Below, piece after piece: positions 47,247 through 58,197 of a stretch of 64,000 nt of DNA (within the stretch, counting starts at the first letter, position 1; each line of letters opens with the position of its first letter). The stretch lies in contig JADJPG010000043.1 of NCBI GenBank assembly GCA_016713365.1, positions 10,417-74,416 on the forward strand, read 5' to 3'. A model generated the notes under the pieces. The model searched no databases and had not been told where the DNA came from. It was given only the letters and a program-made list of their open reading frames with translations. The position numbers and the translations under genes were made by a program. The DNA is from Verrucomicrobiota bacterium. Its GTDB lineage: Bacteria; Verrucomicrobiota; Verrucomicrobiia; Limisphaerales; JADJPG01.

Positions 47247-49196
47247 ATGTCCGAGCCCAAAGAAAATGTGTTGATGGAGAAGATTGTCTCCCTCTGCAAA
47301 CGTCGCGGATTCGTCTACCAGTCGTCGGAAATCTACGGCGGCATTCAAGGATTTTGGGACTACGGTCCGTTGGGCGCTGAGCTCAAACGCAACGTGAAGG
47401 AGCTCTGGTGGTCCACGATGACGCGATTGCGTGATGACGTGGTCGGCCTCGAAGCGACCATCATCATGGCCCCGCAAATTTGGCGCGCGAGCGGTCACGT
47501 GGATACGTTCTGCGATCCGATGTGCGACTGCCTGCTGACGAAGAAGCGCTTTCGCGCCGACCAGGTCGAGCCGCAGAGCGGTAATGTATTTTGGTTTATT
47601 GGTGCGATGGAAACTGAGGCTTTTGAAGAGTGCCGAAACTTGATCCAAGAGAACCCGAATCAGTTTACTTGCTCGGTGGAAAAAGTGGTTTCGTTGCTTG
47701 AGGCCGGTCGACTAGTCGAACTGTCAGGCGATTTGGCGGCGTCAATGCAGTCCAGAGATAGTGAAAGCCCTTTCTCAGTTCCAAAGCTCTTACTAAAATT
47801 GGGCCCACATTATTTTAAGGAGTATGCAGTAATGCTGCCGCCAGGTAAGCCGCCGGAAAGCGCGAGAAAAACAGCGTTGCAGTATTACTCGAAGCTCGGA
47901 ATCAAGGCTCCTAAGCTACTTGGTGAGCGCGTGGAAAAGGTTGAAAACTCTACGCGCTTCAATCCTGAAAACGGATCCCTTCTTACTCCTCCAGTTCCAT
48001 TCAACTTGATGTTTAAGACCTACGTTGGTCCAACGGCCACCGAGGAGGATGTTGCCTATCTTCGTCCCGAAACCGCGCAGGCGATTTTCGCGCAGTTCAA
48101 GAACGTGCTCGAAACCTCGCGTCAGAAAGTGCCGTTCGGCATCGCGCAGGTCGGCAAGGCGTTCCGCAATGAAGTCACGCCGCGCAATTTCACGTTTCGC
48201 TCCCGTGAGTTCGAACAGATGGAACTCGAGTTCTTCATCAAACCCGATGAAGCGGTGGAAGTGATCTCCGGTGCGGTGGCGACGCCGAAAGGGGCAGGGC
48301 ATCCCGGCGAACCGCAGCCGAGCTGGGGCTGGCAGATCTGGCACCAGTATTGGGTCGAGGAACGCATCAAGTTCTACGAAGGCATCGGCCTCCCGCGTAC
48401 GACGCTCGAAGAGTATTGGCAGAAGCCCGAGGAGCTCGCACACTACGCGCGGGCTTGCGTGGACATCCTGTTCAAGTTCCCGTTTGGCACGCAGGAACTG
48501 GAAGGCATCGCGGCGCGCAGCGATTTCGATCTGTCCCAGCACGCGCGTTTCTCCGGCAAGACGATGGGCGTGTTCGACGAAGATTTGCGCACCGCTTGGG
48601 GCAAGCTCGACGACGCGAAGAAGAAGGACGTATCGGAGCGCTACTATCAGGCGCGTCTGCGTTATCTAACCAAGTCCGGCGTGGAGCAGGCAAAGGCGGA
48701 AAAGCAGGCCAAGGAAGACGCGGAAGGTCTGGCGAAGGGCCAATACATCCCGCACGTTATCGAGCCGTCCGCTGGCGTGGATCGTCTGATCCTCGCGCTG
48801 GTCGCGAATGCGTTTTCTGAAGTCACCACTACGGACGACAAGGGTAAGAGCGAGACGCGCGTGGTGATGAAGTTTCATCCGCGCGTGGCGCCGATCAAGG
48901 TCGGCGTGTTTCCGCTGCTCAAGAACAAGCCGGAACTGATCGCGAAGGCTAAGGAAGTCTTCGAGTCGTTGCGCGGACACATGATGGCGTTCTACGACGA
49001 TGCCGGCGCGATCGGCCGCCGCTATGCGCGTCAGGACGAGGCGGGCACGCCGTTCTGCGTGACGATTGATTTCGATACGTTGGGCGAGAAACCGGAATTG
49101 CTGAACACAGTGACGATTCGCCATCGCGATGACGGCAAGCAGGAGCGGTTGCCAATTGCCGAGCTGCAGGGCTGGTTGCTGGCGCGCATTCGTTGA
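47247..49196 (+). CDS. glyS: Glycyl-tRNA synthetase (homodimeric class II), with atypical AT-rich insert
   Basis: A class II synthetase of the single-chain GlyRS type, 649 residues. The start MSEPKENVLMEKIVSLCKRR and YQSSEIYGGIQGFWDYGPLG are typical. YLRPETAQAIFAQFKN and FRNEVTPRNFTFRSREFEQM (motif 2) and the C-terminal anticodon-binding domain (KVGVFPLLKNKPELI, RYARQDEAGTPFCVTID) are intact. Residues about 111-248 (bases about 47580-47990) do not look like the family core and are clearly AT-richer: lines sampled inside have 40-45% GC against 62% just upstream. The insert keeps the frame and joins at FRADQVEP and PVPFNLMFKTY. The gene is followed by a strong terminator. The enzyme must be functional unless another copy exists. 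Confidence 0.95.
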   Translation: MSEPKENVLMEKIVSLCKRRGFVYQSSEIYGGIQGFWDYGPLGAELKRNVKELWWSTMTRLRDDVVGLEATIIMAPQIWRASGHVDTFCDPMCDCLLTKKRFRADQVEPQSGNVFWFIGAMETEAFEECRNLIQENPNQFTCSVEKVVSLLEAGRLVELSGDLAASMQSRDSESPFSVPKLLLKLGPHYFKEYAVMLPPGKPPESARKTALQYYSKLGIKAPKLLGERVEKVENSTRFNPENGSLLTPPVPFNLMFKTYVGPTATEEDVAYLRPETAQAIFAQFKNVLETSRQKVPFGIAQVGKAFRNEVTPRNFTFRSREFEQMELEFFIKPDEAVEVISGAVATPKGAGHPGEPQPSWGWQIWHQYWVEERIKFYEGIGLPRTTLEEYWQKPEELAHYARACVDILFKFPFGTQELEGIAARSDFDLSQHARFSGKTMGVFDEDLRTAWGKLDDAKKKDVSERYYQARLRYLTKSGVEQAKAEKQAKEDAEGLAKGQYIPHVIEPSAGVDRLILALVANAFSEVTTTDDKGKSETRVVMKFHPRVAPIKVGVFPLLKNKPELIAKAKEVFESLRGHMMAFYDDAGAIGRRYARQDEAGTPFCVTIDFDTLGEKPELLNTVTIRHRDDGKQERLPIAELQGWLLARIR

Positions 49197-49302
49197 CGAG
49201 TTGCCTCGCCCGGCCGGTAATAGTTCTCAAGTGAGCTGGCCGTTCGCCGATAACATTGGCGTAGCGAAGCCTGCTACCTAAGTTAGCCAAGCTACAACTC
49301 CT

Positions 49303-49334
49303 GACCCGCCTTTGCCTTAAAGGCGGGTCTTTTT
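49303..49334 (+). terminator. Rho-independent terminator after glyS
   Basis: An 11-bp perfect stem, GACCCGCCTTT-GCCTT-AAAGGCGGGTC (49303-49329), is followed directly by five T (49330-49334). It sits about 107 bases after the glyS stop and before lepA, so it separates the two transcripts. Confidence 0.9.
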
Positions 49335-49501
49335 GCCTGCAAGGTGTCACGACAAGCCTTTGCGCCGCAGAATCCGCTTTTCTTAAGCCCGCATGCCGGT
49401 ATCTTCTCGCGGAATCAGTTGCGGTTGTGCCGCGTGACCAGCAGAGCAGGGCGGGGTTGCCCAGCCAGTGGATTGCGCGCGAGCCGCAGGAAGAATCACA
49501 G

Positions 49502-51295
<1,794 letters not shown>

Positions 51296-51329
51296 TCCTG
51301 TCACCAACGCACGCCGATACCCACTCGTC

Positions 51330-52583
51330 ATGAACATCAACTGGTTTCTGTCCAGCAAGGTCCGGCAGGCGTCCCACATGCACAAACATGTCTGGAAGCT
51401 GCTGTGCGCTCAGCGCGATTTGTTGTCACCAAAGGCAATCGAATCCGTCGAGTTGGCTCTGGATGGGATCAAGAAGGTGTTCACCGGGCCGCTTGATAGA
51501 TCGGCTTTGGACGGTGAGATGTCGAATTTGGAGAAAGTTGCGAACCAATGGCTGAAACCGTATCCGAGCGCGGCAATTCGGGAGAATATTGAAGTCCTGC
51601 TCGTGGCGATCGCCGTCGCGATGGGTATCCGGACATTCGTCGCGCAGCCGTTCAAGATTCCCACGGGTTCCATGCAGCCGACGTTGTACGGAATTACGTC
51701 GAATCCCGATTTTATGTACGGCGGCTCGGACTCTGACTTGAAGCCGAATCCGGATTTCGAGGTTCCGAACCGCGTAAAGCGATTCTTCCTCTACTGGTTT
51801 ACTGGGGTCAGTTACGAGCATGTCGTTGCTGAATCCGAGGGCTCGATGCAAACAACGCACGACGAGCCGAAGCGGTTTCTGCTGTTTAATTTGAAGCAGG
51901 ATTTCCAATTAGGCGGCAAGACCTATACGGTCTGGTTCCCGCCAGATCGTTTCCTGTTGCGGGCTGGTTTGATCGATCGCTATGGCCGGCCGAATCCCAG
52001 AATCTTCAAGCCTGGAGAGGACGTCGTGAAGATGAAATCCTACAGCGGCGACCATCTTTTTGTGGATCGAATCACTTACAATTTCCGCCGACCGAACCGT
52101 GGAGAGATCGTGGTATTTGAAACCAAAAACATTCCGCGGATGGCGGCTGACCAGATCGGCCAGTTTTACATCAAACGCCTGGTCGCGTTGGGCGGCGAGA
52201 AAGTTCAAATTGGTGATGATCGGCATCTGGTCATCGATGGGAAACGATTGGATTCAACAACCCCACATTTCGCCGGTGTGTATTCGTTCGATCCCGCCAT
52301 GCCGCCTCGCGACAGCCAATATTCCGGTCATGTCAATGAGAACACCGGACGTTCCCAGGCTGGACGTGGAAACCTCGCGCCGCTTTTCGAGAACGCAGGA
52401 ACCACCTTCGACGTTCCTCCAGAAGACTATTTGGTAATGGGTGACAACACTGTGAACAGCTCCGACTCGCGGACGTGGGGATCGTTTCCACGTGAGAATG
52501 TGATCGGAAAGGCGCTGTGCGTGTATTGGCCGTTCGGGGCTCAGGATGGTCGCAAGAGCAGGTTCGGCTTAACGAAGGACTAA
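51330..52583 (+). CDS. lepB: Signal peptidase I
   Basis: LepB cleaves signal peptides on the outer face of the inner membrane using a Ser-Lys dyad. The 417-residue product is longer than E. coli LepB because of an N-terminal cytoplasmic extension of about 85 residues. One membrane helix (VLLVAIAVAMGIRTFV) precedes the Ser motif PTGSMQPTL (Ser114). The Lys motif is FYIKRLVALGGEKV (Lys about 281), and the C-terminal box is VMGDNTVNSSDSRTWG. A 60-residue insert between the Ser motif and GDHLFVDRITYNF carries TTHDEPKRFLLFNLKQDF. The downstream convergent glgA is 98 bases away. Confidence 0.95.
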   Translation: MNINWFLSSKVRQASHMHKHVWKLLCAQRDLLSPKAIESVELALDGIKKVFTGPLDRSALDGEMSNLEKVANQWLKPYPSAAIRENIEVLLVAIAVAMGIRTFVAQPFKIPTGSMQPTLYGITSNPDFMYGGSDSDLKPNPDFEVPNRVKRFFLYWFTGVSYEHVVAESEGSMQTTHDEPKRFLLFNLKQDFQLGGKTYTVWFPPDRFLLRAGLIDRYGRPNPRIFKPGEDVVKMKSYSGDHLFVDRITYNFRRPNRGEIVVFETKNIPRMAADQIGQFYIKRLVALGGEKVQIGDDRHLVIDGKRLDSTTPHFAGVYSFDPAMPPRDSQYSGHVNENTGRSQAGRGNLAPLFENAGTTFDVPPEDYLVMGDNTVNSSDSRTWGSFPRENVIGKALCVYWPFGAQDGRKSRFGLTKD

Positions 52584-52611
52584 TTGCAGGAAGGACTCTT
52601 TGGAATAGTGA

Positions 52612-52632
52612 ATCTTTTACTATTAAAGCCGC
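52612..52632. terminator. Possible weak hairpin between convergent lepB and glgA
   Basis: AATAGTGAATCTTTTACTATT (52612-52632) can form a 6-bp AT-rich stem in the convergent gap. It has T-rich and A-rich flanks on either strand but low stability, so a bidirectional terminator role is only possible. Confidence 0.3.
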
Positions 52633-52681
52633 ACAATGTTTGTTATGTTTATCAACGGTTAAGCCTGTCACTTCGGAGAAC

Positions 52682-54136
52682 TCACCTCTTGCTGTTCAAA
52701 CCCTCGCGATACGCCTTCAAATAGGATTCTCCGGTCCGCTTCCACGAGAAATCCAGTCGCATCGCGTTCTGTTGCATCTTCGTTCTAAGTGCCGGCGTTT
52801 CATACAACACCAGCGCTTTCCGAATCGCCTTGGCGAGCGCGCGAACGGAATACTCGTGAAACTTGATCCCGTTCGCCTCGGAATCATCCTCAGTCAGGTC
52901 CGTCACGGTATCGTCCAAACCGCCGGTGACACGAACGATTGGCAGCGTCCCGTAGCGTTGGCTGTACATCTGATTCAATCCGCACGGTTCAAAGCGCGAT
53001 GGCATCAGGAAGAAGTCCGAGCCCGCCTCAATCCGGTGAGATAATCCCTGATTGTAGCCCAACGTAATCGCAACCTTGTTCGGATACCTCCGTGCCAGAT
53101 CAGCATAAGCCCGTTCGAACTCGGCTGAGCCGCTGCCCAGCAGTGCAAACTGGAGATTCGCCGCGAGCATTTCCTCCAAAGCGCCAATCTGGATATCAAC
53201 GCCTTTCTGGTCAGCCAGCCGGGTAATGCTGCCGAACAACGGAGCATTCGGGTTCACGGGAAGGCCGAGTTCCTTTTGCAACGCGGCCTTGTTCGCCGCC
53301 TTTCCCGCCATTCGGTCCACGCTGTAGGCGAACGGCAGGCTGGGATTGTCCGTCGTGTTCCATTCGTCGTAGTCCACGCCGTTCAGAATTCCTACGAGAC
53401 TTTCCTGACGCGCCCGCAGCGCTGGATCCAATCCGCAACCATACTCCTCAGTGGTAATTTCGCGGGCGTAGCGCGGGCTGACGGTGGTCAACAAATCCGC
53501 ATAACTGATGGCGGCTTTAAGGCAGCTCAGCTGACCCCAGAATTCCGCGCCGTCCGGATTGAAGTAATCCAAGGGCAGGTTGGCCAGGCTGTATTCCGCC
53601 CGGGAGAAATTTCCCTGATAGGCCAGATTATGAATTGTGAGACAAGTTCTCGGCGCATCCTTCCAACCCTCGTGCCAGCGCTGGTGGAGGATCATCAATG
53701 GCACGAGTCCCACCTGCCAGTCGTGCACGTGAACCAGTTCCGGTTTCAGCGGCAAATACCGCGCGAGATGCACGACGCACTTCGACAAAAAAATGAAGCG
53801 ATGCGCGTTATCCGGGTAATCGGCTCCACCCTCATTGTACAAGCCGCCACGATGATAGAACTCCGGTCGATCGATGAAATACACCGTCAATCCCTCGCTC
53901 GGCTGCAGCGTCCAGACTTCGCACTGCACGCGACGTTCGCCGAGCGGAACTTCCAGGAAATAATCCAGCCGCTGGAGCTGAGGGAACCGTTCACGGATGC
54001 CTCGGTAGAGCGGGGTGACCAAACCTACCTCGTGCCCTGCCCTGCCCAACGCCTTGGCGAGCGCGGCCACCATGTCGGCGAGCCCGCCGCTTTTGGAGTA
54101 AGGGTGAACCTCGCTGCTTGCCAGCAACAGTCTCAT
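52682..54136 (-). CDS. glgA: Glycogen synthase (ADP-glucose)
   Basis: GlgA extends alpha-1,4-glucan with ADP-glucose in the cytoplasm. The 484-residue GT5 enzyme starts with the N-terminal signature LLASSEVHPYSKSGGLADMV (KxGGL, ADP-glucose binding) and contains VHVHDWQVGLVPL, LTIHNLAYQGNF, TTVSPRYARE and the C-terminal PSRFEPCGLNQMYSQRYGT with the catalytic Glu. Length and motifs are normal. It appears as a single gene; serS follows upstream on the same strand, 46 bases away. Confidence 0.97.
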   Translation of the reverse strand: MRLLLASSEVHPYSKSGGLADMVAALAKALGRAGHEVGLVTPLYRGIRERFPQLQRLDYFLEVPLGERRVQCEVWTLQPSEGLTVYFIDRPEFYHRGGLYNEGGADYPDNAHRFIFLSKCVVHLARYLPLKPELVHVHDWQVGLVPLMILHQRWHEGWKDAPRTCLTIHNLAYQGNFSRAEYSLANLPLDYFNPDGAEFWGQLSCLKAAISYADLLTTVSPRYAREITTEEYGCGLDPALRARQESLVGILNGVDYDEWNTTDNPSLPFAYSVDRMAGKAANKAALQKELGLPVNPNAPLFGSITRLADQKGVDIQIGALEEMLAANLQFALLGSGSAEFERAYADLARRYPNKVAITLGYNQGLSHRIEAGSDFFLMPSRFEPCGLNQMYSQRYGTLPIVRVTGGLDDTVTDLTEDDSEANGIKFHEYSVRALAKAIRKALVLYETPALRTKMQQNAMRLDFSWKRTGESYLKAYREGLNSKR

Positions 54137-54182
54137 GAAAGTTCGCTAATGACCACGGCCACGCTGATTTCGCTTCCGTCCC

Positions 54183-55484
54183 TCACGCCGGAATCTTGTC
54201 CGCCTTGAGGTAAGGCCGAAGAGGCTCGGGAATGTAAATGCTCCCGTCGGGTTGCTGGTGGGTCTCAATCAGCGCAACGAACAAGCGGGCCAGAGCCGTG
54301 CCGCTGCCGTTGAGAATGTGCGGGAATTTGTTCTCGCCAGCCTCGGTCTTGAAACGAAGGTTCATCCGTCGGGCTTGGAAGTCCTCGCAATTCGAGCAGC
54401 TGGAAACTTCCAGATACTGATCCTGACCGGGCGCCCAAACTTCGATATCAAAGGTCATGGCGCTGGCGAACCCCATGTCACCTGTGCAGAGCTGAATTAC
54501 TTTGTAATGCAATCCCAGCAGCTGCAGAACGCGCTCGGCGTTACCAACCATCTTGTCGAGTTCCGCGTAACCATCTTCTGGTTTCACGAGCTTGATCAAT
54601 TCCACCTTGTCGAACTGATGCACGCGAATCATGCCACGTGTCCCCAGCCCGGCAGCGCCCGCCTCAGCGCGGAAACAGGGACTGTAAGCGCAGTAACGGA
54701 TCGGCAGCTGGGTTTCCTTTAGGATCTCGTCCCGGTGAATGTTCGCAACGGGCGCTTCGGCCGTGGGAAGCAGGTAGAGCTTGCCCATGGTGTCCTTGTC
54801 CAAACCTTCCTGCACCGCATAGGCCTGATCTTCAAACTTCGGAAACTGACCGACTCCGACCATGCACTCGCGCCCGATGATGTAAGGCGGAGCGACTTCC
54901 GTGTAACCGTGCTCGGTGGTGTGTAGATCGAGCAGGAACTGAATCAACGCCCGTTCCAGGCGGGCGCCCCAGTTCGTGTAAAGGAGGAAACCGCTCCCTG
55001 ACAGCTTCGCGCCGCGCGCAAAATCAACGAGCTTCAGTTGTTCACAAAGCTCCACGTGCGACTTGGGTTTCGCTGAAAACGCAGGCTTGTTACCCCAGGT
55101 GCGAACCGTGGGATTCTCAGCCGCGCTTTTTCCCAGCGCGACCTTCGTGTGCGGGAGATTCGGCAAGCGAAGAAGAATGGCGTCGCGCGCCGCTTCCACT
55201 TCCGCGACTTGTTTGTCCAAGACCGTAATGCGGTCGCCGATATCACGGGTTTGTTTCTTCTTGGCTTCGGCTTCCTCTAGTTTCTTTTGGCCCATCAAGG
55301 CGCCAATCTCTTTGGAAACCTTGTTTCGCTCCGCCTTGAGCTGTTCGACCTCGACGAGGGCCTTGCGCCGTTGGTCGTCGAGGTTGAGCACCTCGGAAAT
55401 CTTCGCTTCATCCCCTGCCCCACGCGCGGCGAGACGCTCGCGGACATGGTCGGGTTGTTCACGGATCAGTTTGATGTCGAGCAC
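54183..55484 (-). CDS. serS: Seryl-tRNA synthetase
   Basis: Class II synthetase charging tRNA-Ser and tRNA-Sec. The N-terminal coiled-coil arm (about 25-105) has QLKAERNKVSKEIGALMG and the catalytic core has motif 2 FRAEAGAAGLGTRGMIRVHQF (quoted as FRAEAGAAG and RGMIRVHQF), with motif 3 ALARLFVALIETHQQPDGSI. The open frame begins with TTG at 55499 (MHNPG), but I chose GTG 55484 giving MLDIKLIREQPDHV, the usual SerRS N-terminus. The resulting 433 residues fit the family. Standard in all other respects. Confidence 0.95.
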   Translation of the reverse strand: MLDIKLIREQPDHVRERLAARGAGDEAKISEVLNLDDQRRKALVEVEQLKAERNKVSKEIGALMGQKKLEEAEAKKKQTRDIGDRITVLDKQVAEVEAARDAILLRLPNLPHTKVALGKSAAENPTVRTWGNKPAFSAKPKSHVELCEQLKLVDFARGAKLSGSGFLLYTNWGARLERALIQFLLDLHTTEHGYTEVAPPYIIGRECMVGVGQFPKFEDQAYAVQEGLDKDTMGKLYLLPTAEAPVANIHRDEILKETQLPIRYCAYSPCFRAEAGAAGLGTRGMIRVHQFDKVELIKLVKPEDGYAELDKMVGNAERVLQLLGLHYKVIQLCTGDMGFASAMTFDIEVWAPGQDQYLEVSSCSNCEDFQARRMNLRFKTEAGENKFPHILNGSGTALARLFVALIETHQQPDGSIYIPEPLRPYLKADKIPA

Positions 55485-55586
55485 GCCGGGATTATGCAAA
55501 CGACCCGCGAAACGTAAAACGGAAATCGCTGCTGACCACTTCTTGGCTGCGATTAGGCGGGAAAATTCGACCGAGCCCCCAACCCC

Positions 55587-56030
55587 CTACTCGACCGTTG
55601 GCGGATCTCGGCGCACCACGATGAACCACGATTCCGTGGCCTCCAGACCGCCGCCCATGATGCTCATGCGGGATTGAATTTTCTGCCGTGAACAGCGGGC
55701 CAGCTTGCCTCCTGTATACAAACGGACGTCGTATTCCGTTCCATCTCTCAACTCGATTTCAATCTCGCGCTCGGCGGAGAGCCGGATGCGCGTGGGTTTG
55801 CCCGGAAGGACACTGACGGCCTGACGATTCACTTCCCAGTAATGTTTCCAGCGAAACTTCGGTCCGAACTGTTTGCTCAACTTCGGGCCCACCGGTCGCC
55901 AGGAAGCCTGTCCGGGCTTCCCGACATCCGTGCCACGAATCAGCTGGGCATAGAACGGAACCGCCAGTCCATCTCCGAGACACATCGCCTGCATCCCGAA
56001 CATCACCACGAAACTGAGGAGTAGTTTCAT
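55587..56030 (-). CDS. Small secreted hypothetical protein
   Basis: A 147-residue protein with a signal peptide (LLLSFVVMFGMQAMCLGDG). The mature part is beta-rich and basic (YAQLIRGTDVGKP, FRWKHYWEVNRQAVSVLPG, LSAEREIEIELRDGTEYDVRLY, KIQSRMSIMGGGLEATESWFIVV). No family is recognised. It lies 102 bases after the serS start and 127 bases before the kinase stop; both gaps are non-coding. Confidence 0.65.
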   Translation of the reverse strand: MKLLLSFVVMFGMQAMCLGDGLAVPFYAQLIRGTDVGKPGQASWRPVGPKLSKQFGPKFRWKHYWEVNRQAVSVLPGKPTRIRLSAEREIEIELRDGTEYDVRLYTGGKLARCSRQKIQSRMSIMGGGLEATESWFIVVRRDPPTVE

Positions 56031-56157
56031 AACGCGGCTGAAAACACTATTGCTCAGACGCGTGCACCCGGCGGGGAATTTAATCTAAGGAAGGAATTCG
56101 TGAGAAAAATTCAGCAGGCAAATTGTCGGCGCACGCGCAGCTCCCCCGGATCACGGA

Positions 56158-57012
56158 TCAAACGTAGAGCGCGGCCTTCAATTCGAGCACCAGCACGCTC
56201 ATGATGGGATGGCGCTTGTCAGGATTCGTGTCCAGCGCCTTCAAGATCGTCTTCTCGACCGCAGGTGGAATGCCTTGATTCAGCTCGCGCGGAGGAAAAA
56301 ATCCCGAGCGGTTCAATTGGAGGCGCAAGATTTCATCAGGCGATTCGCCCGGGAACGGCTTGCGTCCGGTCAACAATTCATACGCCGTCACGCCGAACGC
56401 GAAAATATCCACGCGATGATCGAACGGTTCCCGCTGCAATTGCTCGGGCGACATGTAGGCCGGCGTCCCCGGATTCTTCGAAGACTTCTTCGGCTTGTCC
56501 GGCTTCGGCTGCGCGAGATCAAAGTCGACAAGTCGGACTGCGCCATTGCGAGTGATGAGCACGTTCTCCGGCTTGAAGTCCAGATGCATGAACCCGCTGT
56601 CATGCACATGCTCCAGGGCCACCGCCATGTCGATCAGAATGTTTCCGACGTTCTCGGTGAGAATGGGATCCTGATGCACGAAGAGCTGCTTCAGGTTTGA
56701 GCTCTCCAGGTATTCCATCAGGCAATACAACGTCGCGCCGATCTTGCCGTGTTCGATGTAGCCGATGACATGCTCGTGATTGTGGATGTGTGCGAGGATC
56801 TCACAGCCTTTCACAAAGCGACGTCGGGCGAGGAGATTGAACTTCAGGTTGTCGTGCAGCTTGCGAAGAGCGAAAGGCTTGTGCTCCTGATCCGTGGCCA
56901 GCCAGATGTCCGCCATGCCGCCGCTGTTGATAAGTTCCTGAAGATAAAATCGCCCGAACGCCCCTGGCTTGGGTGCGGGACGCGACTCCTGCGATGATTC
57001 AAAATCCGACAT
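56158..57012 (-). CDS. Atypical Hanks-type Ser/Thr protein kinase
   Basis: A 284-residue cytoplasmic kinase domain with no membrane helix or sensor domain. The Gly loop is NSGGMADIW (29-37). The VAIK lysine is replaced (FALRK, Arg50 with Lys51 next to it). The catalytic loop is HLDFKPEN (143-150), keeping Asp145, Lys147 and Asn150 but lacking the Arg of HRD. The DFG motif reads DFD (163-165). GTPAYMSPEQL (activation loop end) and VDIFAFGVTAYELLTGRKPFP are normal. Kinases without the HRD Arg need no activation-loop phosphorylation, so this may be constitutively active or have very low activity. Target is unknown. Confidence 0.88.
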   Translation of the reverse strand: MSDFESSQESRPAPKPGAFGRFYLQELINSGGMADIWLATDQEHKPFALRKLHDNLKFNLLARRRFVKGCEILAHIHNHEHVIGYIEHGKIGATLYCLMEYLESSNLKQLFVHQDPILTENVGNILIDMAVALEHVHDSGFMHLDFKPENVLITRNGAVRLVDFDLAQPKPDKPKKSSKNPGTPAYMSPEQLQREPFDHRVDIFAFGVTAYELLTGRKPFPGESPDEILRLQLNRSGFFPPRELNQGIPPAVEKTILKALDTNPDKRHPIMSVLVLELKAALYV

Positions 57013-57189
57013 AGGCTAAGGCCCGATGGCGAAACCGTTTAACACGGCGCCTCCGTCACCGCAAAGGTTATCGTATCATTCGCCGCATCACTAAACGTGG
57101 CCCGCAACATTTCGATGAATAGTAGCTGCGAATTCCGGCGAGCTTTGCTTAAGCTGTCCGTCATCCACTGAACGTAAATTCCCGAAGCC

Positions 57190-58185
57190 ATGAATACTCT
57201 CCTGCTGCCTCAATGCCGCTGTTCGCTTTCTGTCGCGGCAGTCTTCGCCCTCGCCATTCTGCCCGCTTTGACCCAGACCGCGCCCGAGTTTACCGAGATC
57301 CGACCCCTGACCAACAAAGAGGTGCGGCTTCAATTGAATGCGCCAGCGGGCCGCGGCTACCGGATCGACGCCGCGACGAATCCGGCCGCGTGGTCATCTT
57401 TGGTTACCGTCACGAGCTCGGCGAACTCGCTTGCCATCACCGACTCCGCGGCGCCGTTCCTGCCAGCCCGATTTTATCGCGCGGAACAGCTGAGTCTCAC
57501 GAACCTCGTCGCGGGCGATCATGTTCCCACGCTGCAGGGCGATGTCGTCATCAAGCCGCTCTATCACGCCTCCACGTTTCTGCGCTGGAACGGCCTGGCC
57601 ATCTATGTAGATCCGGACGACGACGCGAGCTACGAACCAACCTACGCAGGCTTGCCCAGGGCGGATTTGATTCTCGTGACGCACTCGCATGGCGATCACT
57701 TCAGCAGCGGCAAGATTGAAGCTTTGCGGCAGTCCCACACGCGAATCATCGTTCCCCAGCCGGTGTTCACCAGCCTCACGGCGGCGCAGAAGACAAATGC
57801 AATTGTGCTGGGCTACGGCGGCTCAACAAATGTGAACGGCATCACAGTGGAAGCCGTGCATGCGTACAACAGCAATCACGCGCTCGGAACCGGTAATGGC
57901 TACGTGCTGAATATTGGCGGGCAACGGCTTTATTTCAGCGGCGACACTGGAAACGTTCCGGAAATTCGCGTGCTCCAAAACATCGACGTGGCGTTCCTCT
58001 GCATGAACACACCGTTCACGATGACTCCCAACGACGCGACAAACGTGGTGCGAACGATGCGTCCCCGAATCGTCTACCCGTATCACTACCGGAACCAGGG
58101 CGGCACCACCACGAACGCCGCCTATTTCAAACAAATCCTCGGAACGGATCCTGGAATCGAGGTGCGCTTGCGGAAGTGGTATTGA
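57190..58185 (+). CDS. Secreted metallo-beta-lactamase-fold hydrolase (UlaG-like)
   Basis: A 331-residue protein with a signal peptide (LSVAAVFALAILPALTQTAP), an N-terminal FN3/Ig-like segment of about 80 residues (TEIRPLTNKEVRLQLNAP), and an MBL-fold domain with LVTHSHGDHFSSGKIEAL (HxHxDH), HALGTGNGYVLNIGGQRLYF, SGDTGNVPEI and a final PYHYRNQGGT His. All zinc ligands expected for UlaG-type proteins are present. Cytoplasmic relatives hydrolyse phosphoesters or lactones; secretion here makes the substrate uncertain. It is convergent with the DUF309 gene (12-base gap). Confidence 0.87.
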   Translation: MNTLLLPQCRCSLSVAAVFALAILPALTQTAPEFTEIRPLTNKEVRLQLNAPAGRGYRIDAATNPAAWSSLVTVTSSANSLAITDSAAPFLPARFYRAEQLSLTNLVAGDHVPTLQGDVVIKPLYHASTFLRWNGLAIYVDPDDDASYEPTYAGLPRADLILVTHSHGDHFSSGKIEALRQSHTRIIVPQPVFTSLTAAQKTNAIVLGYGGSTNVNGITVEAVHAYNSNHALGTGNGYVLNIGGQRLYFSGDTGNVPEIRVLQNIDVAFLCMNTPFTMTPNDATNVVRTMRPRIVYPYHYRNQGGTTTNAAYFKQILGTDPGIEVRLRKWY

Positions 58186-58197
58186 GCGAAGGCGCGA

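Noticed and set aside
47580..47990. Intein in GlyRS
   Set aside because: The insert lacks the intein N-terminal Cys/Ser block and the C-terminal His-Asn junction, and no homing-endonuclease motif is seen.
52485..52500. parS-like sequence (GTTTCCACGTGAGAA) inside lepB
   Set aside because: It differs from the consensus TGTTTCACGTGAAACA at several positions and lies in conserved coding sequence.
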